Positions 17,828 to 27,018 of a DNA stretch of 33,105 nt are shown piece after piece; position 1 is the first letter of the stretch, and the number at the start of each line of letters is the position of its first letter. A program made the position numbers and the translations under genes. The stretch lies in contig NZ_JXCJ01000001.1 in NCBI RefSeq assembly GCF_000832015.1, forward strand, positions 1,976,791 through 2,009,895, read 5' to 3'. Under the pieces are notes generated by a model that was given only the letters and a program-made list of their open reading frames with translations, searched no databases and was not told the DNA's origin. This DNA comes from Gilvimarinus agarilyticus. GTDB taxonomy: Bacteria > Pseudomonadota > Gammaproteobacteria > Pseudomonadales > Cellvibrionaceae.

Positions 17828-19138
17828 TTAACCTGGGTAGCGTAGCGTAAAGCATAACCCACCGGCTTCCGCCCGGGCTACGCTCAGTTTGGCTTTCTGC
17901 GCTTCGGCGGCCGCTTGCGCAATTGCCAGGCCCAAACCAATATTGCCCTGATGCCCTCGGGCGGGGTCACCGCGGTAGAAGGGCTCAAATAAGTGCTCCA
18001 GGCGTTCATCGCTTACGCCTGGCCCGTTATCCGACACGGACAGCTGCCATTGGCCTGCTTGGCCTTCAAGCTGCACGCTAATCGTATCGGCGTAGCGGCA
18101 CGCGTTAGACAACAGGTTGTCCAGCACTCGTTGCAATAACTGAGGTTTCGCATTGATCGTAAGCTGTGCAGGCCCTTGATACGTAAGTGTCTTACCTTCG
18201 GTTTGGAAGCGCCAGTCATCGATGGCTTGCTGTACTTGTCCGGCTATATCGACAGACTCGTCTTGCTCACGATAGATTGAGCCCTCCAGGCGCGACAGTG
18301 TTAGCACTTGATCAACCAGATGCTCTAAGGTTACGCACTCTTTTTCGATACGCTCAATGTAGGTGTTGTTACCTTGATCGGCGAGCAGCCCTGCGGCGAG
18401 CTTAAGTCGCGTTAAGGGGGAGCGTAATTCGTGTGAGACGTCCGCCAGTAGGCGTTGCTGTGTGGCGATCGAAGCCTGGAGCTTTTCGGCCATCAGGTTA
18501 AAGTCATTGCCCAGTTGGCCTAGCTCACCTCTGCCGGCGTCGACACGAGTCGCTAAATGGCCATCGCCAAACAGCCGCGCGGCGTTGGATAGCTGCCGAA
18601 TAGGTCGGCTGAGCCAGCGTGCCAGAATGGCCGATAGCAACAGTACCAAAGTCATTGAAGCAATTAAGCGCCAGTGGGGTGAATCCCGCAGTACCTGGCG
18701 CCAAATTGGTACTGGCTGTGGTGGCATAACCCACACGGCCAATAGCGAGCGGTCCTGGGTTGGAACGATGAATGGGCCGATGGCAACGAGGCCGCGCTCA
18801 AGTGCCAGCGTGTGCAGAGAGTCTTTGTCGGCAAGCTCGGCTAAACGCCAGTGCAACCGGTCACGCTCCAGGGGCGCGCGGGTAGCCGGGTCGTAGAACG
18901 CCATTCCGTGACGTTTACGCCCTTTGAGTAATCGCTCCGAAGGGCGGTCGGCGTAGCGCTGTAAGGAGCGTTGATGTTTTTTTAACTCGATGAGCTGTTG
19001 TTCGCTTGGCTCGTGCAGCTCATCGTGTTGCTCAAGGTAACGGCCGAGAAAAAAATTGGCCATTAACAGTAACGTGAGCGACAGCCAAAACCATAAAAAC
19101 AGGCGCCCGGTAAATCCGCTTAGAACAGTGGGCTTCAC
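17828..19138 (-). CDS. cpxA: Envelope-stress sensor histidine kinase, CpxA-like
   Basis: An inner-membrane kinase/phosphatase of 436 residues. Membrane helices at about 11-31 and 158-178 enclose a ~125-residue periplasmic sensor. HAMP follows (about 178-222), then the H-box 'ADVSHELRSPLTRLKLAAG' with His236, the N-box 'NLLSNACRY', the G1 box 'SDNGPGVSD', the F-box 'FEPFYRGD' and the G2 box 'GNIGLGLAI'. The H-box matches CpxA closely. It starts at a GTG overlapping the cpxR stop by 4 bases (GTGA), so the two are translationally coupled. The CpxA assignment rests mostly on the clear CpxR partner. Confidence 0.9.
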   Translation of the reverse strand: MKPTVLSGFTGRLFLWFWLSLTLLLMANFFLGRYLEQHDELHEPSEQQLIELKKHQRSLQRYADRPSERLLKGRKRHGMAFYDPATRAPLERDRLHWRLAELADKDSLHTLALERGLVAIGPFIVPTQDRSLLAVWVMPPQPVPIWRQVLRDSPHWRLIASMTLVLLLSAILARWLSRPIRQLSNAARLFGDGHLATRVDAGRGELGQLGNDFNLMAEKLQASIATQQRLLADVSHELRSPLTRLKLAAGLLADQGNNTYIERIEKECVTLEHLVDQVLTLSRLEGSIYREQDESVDIAGQVQQAIDDWRFQTEGKTLTYQGPAQLTINAKPQLLQRVLDNLLSNACRYADTISVQLEGQAGQWQLSVSDNGPGVSDERLEHLFEPFYRGDPARGHQGNIGLGLAIAQAAAEAQKAKLSVARAEAGGLCFTLRYPG

Positions 19139-19806
19139 GGCGATTCAGCCAGTAGCTGATAACCTGAGCCCCGAACCGTTTTAATGCAGGGGGCCGGGGC
19201 AATCGCCGTCATCTTTTTGCGAATATGAGAGATGTGGATGTCGACATGTCGGTCAAATTGTTGCAATCGCCTGCCAAACGCCTCCCGTGAAATTACGTCT
19301 TTATCGACCAGCTCCCCGACACGCTCAAACAATACATTAAGCACCCGAAACTCGGCCGCGGTTAAATCCAGACGCTGTTCGTGGTAGTGAGCCTCAAAGG
19401 ACTCGGGCCGCATGGTCAGTGCGCCGACCCGATTATTGGGTTGCGGTTGCAGACGGCGCAATATGGCCTGAATACGGGCTACCAGTTCGCGGTGGGAAAA
19501 AGGTTTGCCCACATAATCGTCGGCGCCGAGCTCGAGCCCCAGTACCCGGTCGATCTCATCCCCACGGGCGGTGAGCATTAACACCGGCACGTGGGACTCT
19601 TTGCGCAGAGCCCGCAGTACATCAAAACCATTTTGGCCGGGCAGCATGACATCGAGCAGCACCAGATCTGGCTGCTCCCTTAACGTGGTGTCGAGCCCGC
19701 TGGTGCCGTCGTGGCTGGTGATAACGTTAAAGCCATTATCGCGTAAATACTCACCCAGCAATTCGCACAGGGCTTCGTCGTCATCAATAATATGGATACT
19801 GGTCAT
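19135..19806 (-). CDS. cpxR: Response regulator CpxR
   Basis: An OmpR-family transcription factor of 223 residues. The receiver domain has the acidic pocket 'IDDDE', the phospho-acceptor Asp52 in 'LVLLDVMLPG', and 'LTARGDEIDRVLGLELGADDYVGKPF', nearly identical to E. coli CpxR as remembered. The winged-helix domain carries 'FGRRLQQFDRHVDIHISHIRKKM', the counterpart of E. coli 'GKRLTPFDRAIDMHISNLRRKL', and ends with 'KTVRGSGYQLL'. An exact CpxR-type box lies 40 bp upstream, suggesting autoregulation. The gene is read ahead of cpxA, downstream of the mscS terminator. Confidence 0.95.
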   Translation of the reverse strand: MTSIHIIDDDEALCELLGEYLRDNGFNVITSHDGTSGLDTTLREQPDLVLLDVMLPGQNGFDVLRALRKESHVPVLMLTARGDEIDRVLGLELGADDYVGKPFSHRELVARIQAILRRLQPQPNNRVGALTMRPESFEAHYHEQRLDLTAAEFRVLNVLFERVGELVDKDVISREAFGRRLQQFDRHVDIHISHIRKKMTAIAPAPCIKTVRGSGYQLLAESP

Positions 19807-19845
19807 GGCTCTATTGTAGGCTAAGCGCCGGTTTGCTCACGGTAA

Positions 19846-19860
19846 TTTACGTTAGTTTAC
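19846..19860 (-). promoter_or_regulatory. CpxR box upstream of cpxR
   Basis: TTTAC-GTTAG-TTTAC on the plus strand is GTAAA-CTAAC-GTAAA on the minus strand, an exact match to the CpxR consensus GTAAA-N5-GTAAA. It is 40 bp before the cpxR ATG, in the same direction, and only 4 bp from the mscS terminator. Confidence 0.8.
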
Positions 19861-19862
19861 GC

Positions 19863-19889
19863 CAAAAAAAACAGGGCCGAAGCCCTGTT
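19863..19889 (-). terminator. Rho-independent terminator of mscS
   Basis: On the minus strand AACAGGGC, loop TTCG, GCCCTGTT is followed by a T-run: a textbook 8-bp stem with a UUCG tetraloop. It lies about 25 bp after the mscS stop and separates mscS from cpxRA. Confidence 0.93.
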
Positions 19890-19914
19890 CTTACACAGTA
19901 CTAAATCCGGCAAG

Positions 19915-20760
19915 TTACGCGGCTTCAGACTCTTGTGTGACCGGCACGTCGGCGTGCACATCCATTTGTGGGAATGGAATAGTAATGCCGTTTTCGTCAA
20001 ACGCTAATTTGATATTCTCGATCAAATCAAACTTAACGGGCCAGAAATCGGCGGATTTAACCCAGGGACGCACGACAAAGTTAACACTGCTGTCGGCAAG
20101 CTCCGATACGGCAATCTGAGGTGCCGGATCCGCAAGCACACGCTCGTCTGCTTTCACCACACGCTCCATAATCTCTTTGGCTTTTTTGATGTCATCGTCG
20201 TAACTGATACCAAATACCAAGTCGACACGACGAGTTGGTAGCTTAGAGTAGTTGGTAATGTTGCCGTTATAGATTTGGCCGTTGGGCACAATAATTTCAC
20301 GGTTGTCCGGCGTGTGCAGAGTGGTGGTAAAAATACTGATGGTTTTGACAACCCCGGCGGTGCCGCCTGCCTCTACGTAATCACCCGCCGTGAACGGGCG
20401 AAACACCAGTAACAAAAAGCCCGAGGCAAAGTTTTGCAGTGAGCCTTGCAGAGCCAAGCCGATGGCCAAACCCGCCGCACCAATTAGCGCAATCATTGAT
20501 GTGGTGTCGACACCGAGCTGATCGAGTGAGGCGATAATAACGATCAGCAGTAGCAGGGCATTGGCAATGGCTTTTAAGAAGTCGACAAGAATGTCGTCGA
20601 GCTTAGTTCGGCCCAGCACTTTACCCAGCAGGTTGACCAAAATCTTAACGACGATTTTACCAATGATGAATATCAGCAGCGCGGTAACGATGTTGATACT
20701 CCATGGGATTGCATGATCGTGGACAAACGTCATGACATCGTCTTGGTTAAACTCAAACAT
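19915..20760 (-). CDS. mscS: Small-conductance mechanosensitive channel MscS
   Basis: An inner-membrane channel that opens under membrane tension to release solutes on osmotic downshock. It has 281 residues, close to E. coli MscS (286). Two N-terminal helices (about 19-45 and 60-80) precede the pore helix TM3 ('ALIGAAGLAIGLALQGSLQNFASG', the Gly/Ala-packed signature), then 'FRPFTAGDYVEAGGTAGVVKTI' of the beta domain, 'LHTPDNREIIVPNGQI', and a C-terminal alpha/beta domain. The ATG has GGGAAG upstream. It has its own promoter and terminator, so it is monocistronic. Confidence 0.97.
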   Translation of the reverse strand: MFEFNQDDVMTFVHDHAIPWSINIVTALLIFIIGKIVVKILVNLLGKVLGRTKLDDILVDFLKAIANALLLLIVIIASLDQLGVDTTSMIALIGAAGLAIGLALQGSLQNFASGFLLLVFRPFTAGDYVEAGGTAGVVKTISIFTTTLHTPDNREIIVPNGQIYNGNITNYSKLPTRRVDLVFGISYDDDIKKAKEIMERVVKADERVLADPAPQIAVSELADSSVNFVVRPWVKSADFWPVKFDLIENIKLAFDENGITIPFPQMDVHADVPVTQESEAA

Positions 20761-20813
20761 AATGCTTCCCTCAATGTTGATTGTTGCGGCTGGCGCCTTG
20801 TCGAACGTGGTTG

Positions 20814-20842
20814 GTATTAACTTTGGCGCAGAACTGTGTCAA
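20814..20842 (-). promoter_or_regulatory. Probable sigma-70 promoter of mscS
   Basis: On the minus strand TTGACA (20842-20837) is followed after 17 bp by TAATAC (20819-20814). The -35 is perfect; the -10 keeps T1, A2 and A5. The transcript would start near 20807, about 47 bp before the mscS ATG. Confidence 0.55.
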
Positions 20843-20930
20843 CGCTGTGACGAATGGCTTAGCGGGTTAGGGCCTGTCGTGATAATTGGCCTTAAAGCCT
20901 TAGATGATTATTGCCATTAAATAGGGGGAG

Positions 20931-20958
20931 TGCAACTCTTAAAGGTCTAAGAGTTGCA
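20931..20958 (-). terminator. Hairpin downstream of rnfE, probable terminator
   Basis: TGCAACTCTTA (20931-20941), loop AAGGTC, TAAGAGTTGCA (20948-20958) form a perfect 11-bp stem. It lies 20 bp after the rnfE stop in the direction of rnf transcription. A U-tract is lacking, so it may instead protect the mRNA end. Confidence 0.55.
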
Positions 20959-20977
20959 CAGTAGGCGTTAAAAGGGG

Positions 20978-21694
20978 TTAGGCAATGGTGCCAGTGGTGC
21001 GGACGCGTTTGTTGCCTTTTACGGGTTTTTCTTTGCGGGCGGCGGCGCGTTGAGCCTGATGGTGATCGATAATATTTTTCAGTGCGATCAAAAAGCCCGT
21101 CACAATAAAGGCGCCCGGAGGCAAAATTGCCACTAAGAAGCCTGGGTAGTTGGCAAATAAGGTTAAAGTCCAGTCGCGTGCGGCCTCGCCAAACAATAAG
21201 TGCATATTGGCAAACAGCGTGCCACTGCCTAAAATTTCGCGAACCGCACCGACCGTGAGTAGCACCAACGTAAAGCCAAGGCCCATCATTAAGCCGTCGA
21301 TGGCCGAGGGCAACACCGGGTTTTTACTGGCAAAGGCATCGGCCCGGCCCAAAATCGCGCAGTTGGTCACGATCAGCGGAATAAATATCCCTAAAATGGT
21401 GTATAGCTCATAGGTGTAGGCCTGCATCAGCAGCTCGATGCAGGTGGTCAGCGAGGCGATAATCATCACAAACGCCGGCAGGCGCACGGCATCGCTGACG
21501 GTTTTACGAATCAGCGATACGGCGATATTGGAGCTGGTTAACACCATCATAGTGGCAAGGCCCAGCCCCAGTGCATTGACCACCGAGCCGGATACCGCCA
21601 GCAGCGGGCACAGCCCCAGTAGTTGGACCAGTGCGGGGTTGTTGGTCCACAAGCCTTTCTTGCTTATGGTTTGCCATTCGGCTGTGTTACTCAT
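20978..21694 (-). CDS. rnfE: Rnf complex subunit RnfE (membrane)
   Basis: An integral membrane subunit, homologous to RnfA and NqrD, of the ion-translocating ferredoxin:NAD oxidoreductase. It has 238 residues and about six helices, with '[19 protein letters not shown]' at the start and '[16 protein letters not shown]' in the middle; the conserved Cys of these motifs help bind the intramembrane iron-sulfur centre. The C-terminus is basic. It is the last gene of rnfABCDGE and overlaps rnfG by 4 bases (ATGA). An nth gene, which often follows in gammaproteobacteria, is absent. Confidence 0.97.
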   Translation of the reverse strand: MSNTAEWQTISKKGLWTNNPALVQLLGLCPLLAVSGSVVNALGLGLATMMVLTSSNIAVSLIRKTVSDAVRLPAFVMIIASLTTCIELLMQAYTYELYTILGIFIPLIVTNCAILGRADAFASKNPVLPSAIDGLMMGLGFTLVLLTVGAVREILGSGTLFANMHLLFGEAARDWTLTLFANYPGFLVAILPPGAFIVTGFLIALKNIIDHHQAQRAAARKEKPVKGNKRVRTTGTIA

Positions 21695-22356
21695 TGGGTT
21701 TGTCCACCTGTCGGTGTATTCACATCGTTACTATCAGAAATCTCAAACAACAGCGTGCGCTTTGCCTGCACTTGTTGCAAGACCCGCTTAATTTGCCCGG
21801 TAACAGCGCGGGGAGTAATGGTCGCCCCGGTAAACTGATCGAAGGCGCCGCCGTCTTTTTTAACCGCCCAACGTTCGGGTGCAGGGTCGGTTAACGACTT
21901 ACCGTCAAAGTCTAAAATCCAGTCGCTTTTGTTGGTGTCGACTTTATCGCCCAGCCCCGGTGTCTCTTTGTGTACCAATGCGCGAGCACCGGCAATGGAG
22001 CCATCGCGGTTTACCCCAACCAAAAGGCGGATTGCACCGCTGTAACCGTCGGGGGCGACCGCCGGTACAATCACTGCAACGACTTTGCCCTCTTTACGGG
22101 CGCGATAAATAGGCTCGGATACCTTCAGGCCCAACGCCGGCAGCATATCTGCTGGGGCGGGTAGGGTGTCGTTGAGCATGTCGTTATCAACGCGATCGGC
22201 GCTAACCAACTCGTACAGAGCGCTCTCGGCGGCGCGGCGCTCGGCATCGGCAATACGGTCGCGGGTGCTGACGTTGGTAACGGCCAGAACACCGGCGGTA
22301 ACCAGGGCAAATACCCCAAGTAGAACACTGTTTTTACTGATGGACGCACCCAGCAT
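21691..22356 (-). CDS. rnfG: Rnf complex subunit RnfG (flavoprotein)
   Basis: A membrane-anchored periplasmic subunit that carries covalent FMN. It has 221 residues: an N-terminal helix (about 8-26) and an FMN-binding domain with the flavinylation motif '[11 protein letters not shown]', where the Thr near 179 is the expected FMN attachment site. No apbE flavin transferase lies in the window. It overlaps rnfD by one base (TAATG) and rnfE by four. Confidence 0.97.
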   Translation of the reverse strand: MLGASISKNSVLLGVFALVTAGVLAVTNVSTRDRIADAERRAAESALYELVSADRVDNDMLNDTLPAPADMLPALGLKVSEPIYRARKEGKVVAVIVPAVAPDGYSGAIRLLVGVNRDGSIAGARALVHKETPGLGDKVDTNKSDWILDFDGKSLTDPAPERWAVKKDGGAFDQFTGATITPRAVTGQIKRVLQQVQAKRTLLFEISDSNDVNTPTGGQTQ

Positions 22357-23408
22357 TAGAGGTCAGCCTTCTTAGTTGCGCGTTGACTTTTTTTATGGCC
22401 GTAAGTGCGTGGCACCGTGTAGTAATCGATAAAGGGCGCGGCAAAGTTCATCAGTAGCACGGCAAAAGCTATCGCATCGGGGTAATTGCCCCAAATGCGA
22501 ATCACATAAATTAATACCCCGATGCTGGCACCATATATCAAGCGGCCACGATTACTGACCGCCGAGCTGACCGGGTCGGTGACAATAAAAAACGCCCCGA
22601 GCATAGTGGCCCCGGAGAACAAGTGGAACAACACCGAGCCACCGCTGTTAGAGCTGCCGCCGTCGTAAAAAATGATGGCCATCAGCGCCAGCGCTGCCAG
22701 CATACTTACCGGTGCGTGCCAGGTAAAAATACGGCGATACAGCAGGTAAGCGCCGCCGGCTAAAAAGGCCAGGTTGACCCACTCCCAGCCCGCGCCGGCA
22801 AAACTGCCTGCGGCCAGAACCGGATCTTGCAGGTAGACGCTGTCGAGCATCAGCGAGCTATTTTGCTTTACGGTATCCAGTGGCGTGGCCGCGGTGTAGC
22901 CATCGATTGAGCTGCCAGCCCAAATTTGTTTCAGGGCTTCTAACACGCCGGGCGTGTGACCGCCGATATCCGACGGCGCCGCCCACTGGCTCATTTGCAG
23001 CGGAAACGAGATCAGCAAAATAACGTACGCCACCATGGCGGGGTTAAAGGGGTTAAAACCCATGCCGCCATAGAGCTGTTTGGCCAGCACAATGGCGCAA
23101 AAGCTACCCACCACGACTAACCACCAGGGGCAGTAAGGCGGCAGTGCTAAGCCGAGCAATACACCGGTAACCAGAGCGCTGCAATCGCGCAGGTAAAACA
23201 ACACCGGCCGGCCGCGCACAGCCATAACCGCCGCCTCAAAGCCCATGCAGACGGCACTTGCCAGCAATACGTTGTGCAGCGTGCCAACGCCAAAAAAGTA
23301 GGTGAGCACAGCCAGCCCAGGCAGTGTCGCCATAACCACGGTGCGCATAACCTGACCGGTGCCGAGCGCCCGGTGTGTATGCGGTGATGTGATACGTGTC
23401 AGTGCCAT
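22356..23408 (-). CDS. rnfD: Rnf complex subunit RnfD (membrane flavoprotein)
   Basis: A polytopic membrane subunit homologous to NqrB that carries covalent FMN and takes part in ion pumping. It has 350 residues and about 9-10 helices. The 'HLFSGATMLGAFFIVTDPVSS' stretch holds the S/T-G-A-T flavinylation motif (Thr about 268). 'GGMGFNPFNPAMVAYVILL' is another family signature. It starts 22 bp after the rnfC stop and overlaps rnfG by one base. Confidence 0.97.
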   Translation of the reverse strand: MALTRITSPHTHRALGTGQVMRTVVMATLPGLAVLTYFFGVGTLHNVLLASAVCMGFEAAVMAVRGRPVLFYLRDCSALVTGVLLGLALPPYCPWWLVVVGSFCAIVLAKQLYGGMGFNPFNPAMVAYVILLISFPLQMSQWAAPSDIGGHTPGVLEALKQIWAGSSIDGYTAATPLDTVKQNSSLMLDSVYLQDPVLAAGSFAGAGWEWVNLAFLAGGAYLLYRRIFTWHAPVSMLAALALMAIIFYDGGSSNSGGSVLFHLFSGATMLGAFFIVTDPVSSAVSNRGRLIYGASIGVLIYVIRIWGNYPDAIAFAVLLMNFAAPFIDYYTVPRTYGHKKSQRATKKADL

Positions 23409-23430
23409 GGTGTGTTCCGTCGGTTAAGGG

Positions 23431-25743
23431 CTATGCTTGCTCGTTCTGCTGGGCGAGTTGTTCGCGGGTAGCGGCCAGTTTCACCTCGAGCTTTTCAACA
23501 CCAGCTTTAAAAGCGTCGATATTTTCATCGTTTTCCGCCTCGGCCTTGCTCAGGCGGGCGCGGGATTTTTCCAGCCGCGCCTCGAGCGAGTCCACTTGGT
23601 TGCGCAACTTGTCGGCCGCGCTCATGGTGCTCATGGCCGCAGCGCGCGCCTTGGCTTTTTCGATGGCATTGCTCGCAGCATCGGCGGTGGCGCCGCCCGA
23701 AGTATCGGAGGTGGACGGGTCTCTCGGGGTGGGTTCGGCCACGTTCGAAGGGGTTAACTCGTCCAGCTCTTTTTGTGTGCTGGCGATTTTCTCTTTCAGC
23801 TTACTTACGCCTTGCTCCAGAGCGTCGGCTTTATCCGAGTCTTGCTCACGCGCCTCGCGGGCTTTATCTTCGGCTTTGGCTAAACGCTTGTAGAGTGATT
23901 CAAGCGACGAGCGTAATTTGTCTTCGGGTGACATGGCAACTTTAGCTTTGGCCCGCTCAATGGCGGCGCTCACCGGGTCGTCCGCCGCCGCTTTAGCGGG
24001 GGCGGCTTTGTCGGTTGGTGCCGGCTCGGCGCTTGTGGCCGCGCCCAAGGCGGCCAGCTTATCTTGTGCGGCTTTCAGCTTAACGTCAGCCTGCTTAATG
24101 CGCGCCTGTTGTTTCTCCCGCTGTTCGTCGGTGGCATCTTCCAACGGCTTTTGCGCTTGTTTTAAGCTGTCTTCGGCCGCTGCTACTATGCGCTCGAGCT
24201 TGGCGCGCTGTTTTTCGTCATCGGCGGGCGCAGGTGCCGGAGCTGTTTTGGCATCGCCGGTAGCGGCTTTTTGCTCGGCGAGCTTCTTTTTCGCCTCTTC
24301 AGCCGCTTTTTTACGAGCCAGGCGCTTGGCTTCTTTTTCCGCCTCTTCTTTGGCGATGCGCTCTTTGCGAAACTCAAAGCGGCGCCGTGAGCGATCGGAC
24401 TTTTCTTTGTCGATCCGATGCTGACGAATCTCGCCTTTAGCTGCGCGATAATATTGCACCAGCGGAATATGGCTGGGGCAGACAAACGAGCAGGCGCCGC
24501 ACTCGATACAATCGAATAGGTTGTGCGCCTCTAGCTTTTCCAGATCTTCGCTTTGGGCGTACCAAAATAGCTGCTGCGGCAGCAAGTCGGCCGGGCACGC
24601 CTCGGCGCACATGCCGCAGCGAATGCAGGCCTGGGCGGGCGAGGGTGGCGGCAGCTCTTTGCGTGTCGGCGCCAAAATACAGTTGGTGGTTTTTACCAGC
24701 GGAACCGAAGTGTCCGGCAGCGAGAAGCCCATCATGGGGCCGCCCATGACTAACCGCGAGGCTTTCTTCTCGTTAAAGCCGTGTTGCTCCAGCACAAACC
24801 GGATTGGTGTGCCGAGTAATACCTCGACGTTGCGCTGGGTGTCGAGCGCCTCGCCCACTACCGTGGTAATACGCTTAACCAAAGGCTCGCCAAACCGCAC
24901 GGCGCGATACACCGCTGCGGTGGTACCGACATTTTGGCAGACAATACCAATGCTGGCAGGGATCTGGCCGGCCGGTACTTCTCGCCCCGTAAGAATTTGA
25001 ATCAGCTGTTTCTCACCGCCCGACGGGTATTTGGTGGGAAAGCTCACCACTTCAATTCGGGTGTCTTTCGCGGCTTCACGCAAAGTGGCTATGGCGTCCG
25101 GCTTGTTGTCCTCAATGCCGATGACAACGCGCCCGGGCTCGCCCAGCAACTTGCTTAAAATCTGTGTGCCGGCAATAATCTCATCGGCCCGGTTTTGCAT
25201 CAGGATATCGTCGGCGGTGATGTATGGCTCGCACTCTGTACCGTTGATTATCAGGGTGTCGATCGGCTGGTTGGCACGCGGGTTTAACTTTACCGCAGTG
25301 GGAAACCCAGCCCCACCGAGCCCGGCGATACCCGCGGCCCGCACCCGTGCTAACAAGGCCGCTTTATCCAGGTTTTGGTAGTCGGGCGCTTCATCGAGTG
25401 GCTGCCAGCTGTCTTGGCCATCGGTGTCCAAAATAATGCAGGTATCGGTCATGCCCGAGGGGTGTGGCACCACGTGCTCGACGATAGCGGCAACCGTGCC
25501 TGAGGTGGGTGCGTGTACATGGGCACTAAAAACGCCGTCGGCCTCGGCCAGTAGTTCGCCGCCTAACACCTGTTGCCCCACCTCTACCAAGACTTTGGCA
25601 GGTGCACCAATATGCTGATTGAGCGGCAAAATTAACTGTGGCGCTATCGCCAGCGGCGTTAATGGCTCAATCAAAGACTGTGCTTTGTTTTCGGGCGGGT
25701 GAACGCCACCGGGAATATCCCAGACTTTAATTAACTGCGTCAT
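23431..25743 (-). CDS. rnfC: Rnf complex subunit RnfC (NADH/FMN/4Fe-4S) with long C-terminal repeat tail
   Basis: A peripheral cytoplasmic subunit, homologous to NuoF/NqrA, that exchanges electrons with NAD(H). It has 770 residues. The N-terminal part includes 'ADGVFSAHVHAPTSGTV', the glycine-rich 'GIAGLGGAGFPTAVKL' for NADH/FMN, and 'INGTECEPYITADD'. Two 4Fe-4S sites follow: 'CIRCGMCAEACP' (about 378-389) and 'CIECGACSFVCP'. From about residue 440 the chain is a Lys/Ala/Glu-rich coiled coil containing two copies of a ~70-residue repeat (see the repeat entry). RnfC tails vary widely in length among proteobacteria. It overlaps the rnfB stop by one base. Confidence 0.97.
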   Translation of the reverse strand: MTQLIKVWDIPGGVHPPENKAQSLIEPLTPLAIAPQLILPLNQHIGAPAKVLVEVGQQVLGGELLAEADGVFSAHVHAPTSGTVAAIVEHVVPHPSGMTDTCIILDTDGQDSWQPLDEAPDYQNLDKAALLARVRAAGIAGLGGAGFPTAVKLNPRANQPIDTLIINGTECEPYITADDILMQNRADEIIAGTQILSKLLGEPGRVVIGIEDNKPDAIATLREAAKDTRIEVVSFPTKYPSGGEKQLIQILTGREVPAGQIPASIGIVCQNVGTTAAVYRAVRFGEPLVKRITTVVGEALDTQRNVEVLLGTPIRFVLEQHGFNEKKASRLVMGGPMMGFSLPDTSVPLVKTTNCILAPTRKELPPPSPAQACIRCGMCAEACPADLLPQQLFWYAQSEDLEKLEAHNLFDCIECGACSFVCPSHIPLVQYYRAAKGEIRQHRIDKEKSDRSRRRFEFRKERIAKEEAEKEAKRLARKKAAEEAKKKLAEQKAATGDAKTAPAPAPADDEKQRAKLERIVAAAEDSLKQAQKPLEDATDEQREKQQARIKQADVKLKAAQDKLAALGAATSAEPAPTDKAAPAKAAADDPVSAAIERAKAKVAMSPEDKLRSSLESLYKRLAKAEDKAREAREQDSDKADALEQGVSKLKEKIASTQKELDELTPSNVAEPTPRDPSTSDTSGGATADAASNAIEKAKARAAAMSTMSAADKLRNQVDSLEARLEKSRARLSKAEAENDENIDAFKAGVEKLEVKLAATREQLAQQNEQA
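23434..23970 (-). repeat. Tandem protein repeat at the RnfC C-terminus
   Basis: Residues about 594-664 and 692-764 of RnfC share the pattern A-I-E-[RK]-A-K-A, M-S-x-x-D-K-L-R, S-L-x-x-R-L, a charged stretch, G-V-x-K-L-x-x-K-[IL]-A-x-T-x-x-x-L. A Pro/Ser/Thr-rich spacer separates them. A weaker third unit may precede at about 515-575 ('AKLERIVAAAEDSLKQA' onward). This looks like an internal duplication of a coiled-coil module. Confidence 0.75.
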
Positions 25744-26378
25744 TAGGCGGCTTCACCTGTCTTGCGTTGCGTGTGGCCGCGACCGGTATCGGTGGCAATT
25801 AAATCGGCTTGCTCGTGGCTTGCCGCTGGCAGTTCCCAGCTCCAGTCGCGAATACCGGATGCAACCGGGATCATGTCGATGCAATCTACCGGGCAGGGTT
25901 CGACGCACAGGTCGCAACCGGTGCACTCGTCGACGATTACGGTGTGCATTTGTTTCGCCGCCCCTAAAATCGCGTCCATCGGGCAGGCCTGAATGCACTT
26001 GGTGCAGCCAATGCACTCGTCTTCTCGAATAAAAGCTACCGTGGGCACCTCGGACTCTTCGCCGTGCTCTTCGTCTAGCGTGGGCGCCTCGACGTCGAGT
26101 AGGTCGGCCAACTCGTTAATGGTGGTTTGGCCGCCGGGCGGGCACTTGTTGATGGCATCGCCATTGGCAATCGCTTGTGCGTAGGGCTTGCAGCCAGGGT
26201 AACCGCATTGGCCGCACTGCGTTTGTGGCAGCAGTGTGTCGATTTGCTCGACCAGCGGGTCGCCCTCCACTTTAAAGCGGACGGCGGCGTAGCCCAGCAG
26301 CGCGCCAAAAACGAGCGCGAGCCCGATCAGGGCGATCAGCGCCGAGGCAATTGGGTGTTGTGCAATAGTCTCAAACAT
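25743..26378 (-). CDS. rnfB: Rnf complex subunit RnfB (ferredoxin-type iron-sulfur protein)
   Basis: RnfB takes electrons from ferredoxin and passes them into the complex. I chose the ATG at 26378 (211 aa), since the frame upstream begins only at a TTG three codons earlier. A membrane anchor (about 13-35) leads to the 4Fe-4S domain '[19 protein letters not shown]...KCPPGG', then two ferredoxin clusters, '[12 protein letters not shown]' and '[12 protein letters not shown]'. The C-terminal ~40 residues form a polar tail. It lies between rnfA and rnfC. Confidence 0.96.
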   Translation of the reverse strand: MFETIAQHPIASALIALIGLALVFGALLGYAAVRFKVEGDPLVEQIDTLLPQTQCGQCGYPGCKPYAQAIANGDAINKCPPGGQTTINELADLLDVEAPTLDEEHGEESEVPTVAFIREDECIGCTKCIQACPMDAILGAAKQMHTVIVDECTGCDLCVEPCPVDCIDMIPVASGIRDWSWELPAASHEQADLIATDTGRGHTQRKTGEAA

Positions 26379-26396
26379 AGATAGCAACGCGGTGGA

Positions 26397-26972
26397 TTAA
26401 ACCAAACCGCCGAACCCCATAAAGGCGAGCGACATTAAGCCTGCGGTAATCATGCCGATAGCGGCACCTTTAAAAGGCAAGGGCACATCGGCGACCGCCA
26501 GGCGCTCGCGCATAGCGGAAAATAAAATCAGCACCAGTGAAAAACCCAGTGCAGCACCAAACCCAAACAGGGTGGACTCCATAAAGTTGTGAGCCTTTTG
26601 GGTGTTTTGTAGGGCAACACCTAACACGGCGCAGTTAGTGGTAATCAGCGGTAAAAATACCCCCAATACGCGATACAGCAGCGGGCTGGTTTTTTCGATA
26701 AACATTTTGGCCAGCTGCACCACCACCGCGATCACCAGAATAAAGCTGATGGTACGCATGTACTCCAGCCCCAAAGGCTGCAATACCCAGGTGGCAATTA
26801 AGTAGCTGCATATCGAGGCCAGCGTCAGCACGAAGGTGGTGGCACTTGCCATGCCGATGGCCGTTTCCAGTTTGTTGGAAACCCCCATAAACGGGCACAA
26901 CCCCAGAAACTGAACCAACACGAAGTTGTTCACCAGGATTGCGCTGAGCAAGATAACCGCAAGTTCGGTCAC
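26397..26972 (-). CDS. rnfA: Rnf complex subunit RnfA (membrane)
   Basis: An integral membrane subunit homologous to NqrE and the partner of RnfE in the intramembrane iron-sulfur site. The GTG at 26972 (191 aa) was preferred to a GTG three codons upstream: it has GAGG at the right spacing, and the product '[20 protein letters not shown]' lines up with E. coli RsxA from its first residue. '[20 protein letters not shown]' and '[13 protein letters not shown]' contain the conserved Cys residues. About six helices. It is the first gene of rnfABCDGE. Confidence 0.97.
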   Translation of the reverse strand: MTELAVILLSAILVNNFVLVQFLGLCPFMGVSNKLETAIGMASATTFVLTLASICSYLIATWVLQPLGLEYMRTISFILVIAVVVQLAKMFIEKTSPLLYRVLGVFLPLITTNCAVLGVALQNTQKAHNFMESTLFGFGAALGFSLVLILFSAMRERLAVADVPLPFKGAAIGMITAGLMSLAFMGFGGLV

Positions 26973-27018
26973 ACTGTTCACCTCATGTTGTTCGCAGGCC
27001 AGTGTCCACTGGCGCTAA

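Noticed and set aside
23918-24424. Open frame of 168 codons on the plus strand inside rnfC
   Set aside because: It is antisense to the Lys/Ala-rich tail of RnfC, and its Ala/Ser-rich composition is the mirror of that tail; no start signal or family features.
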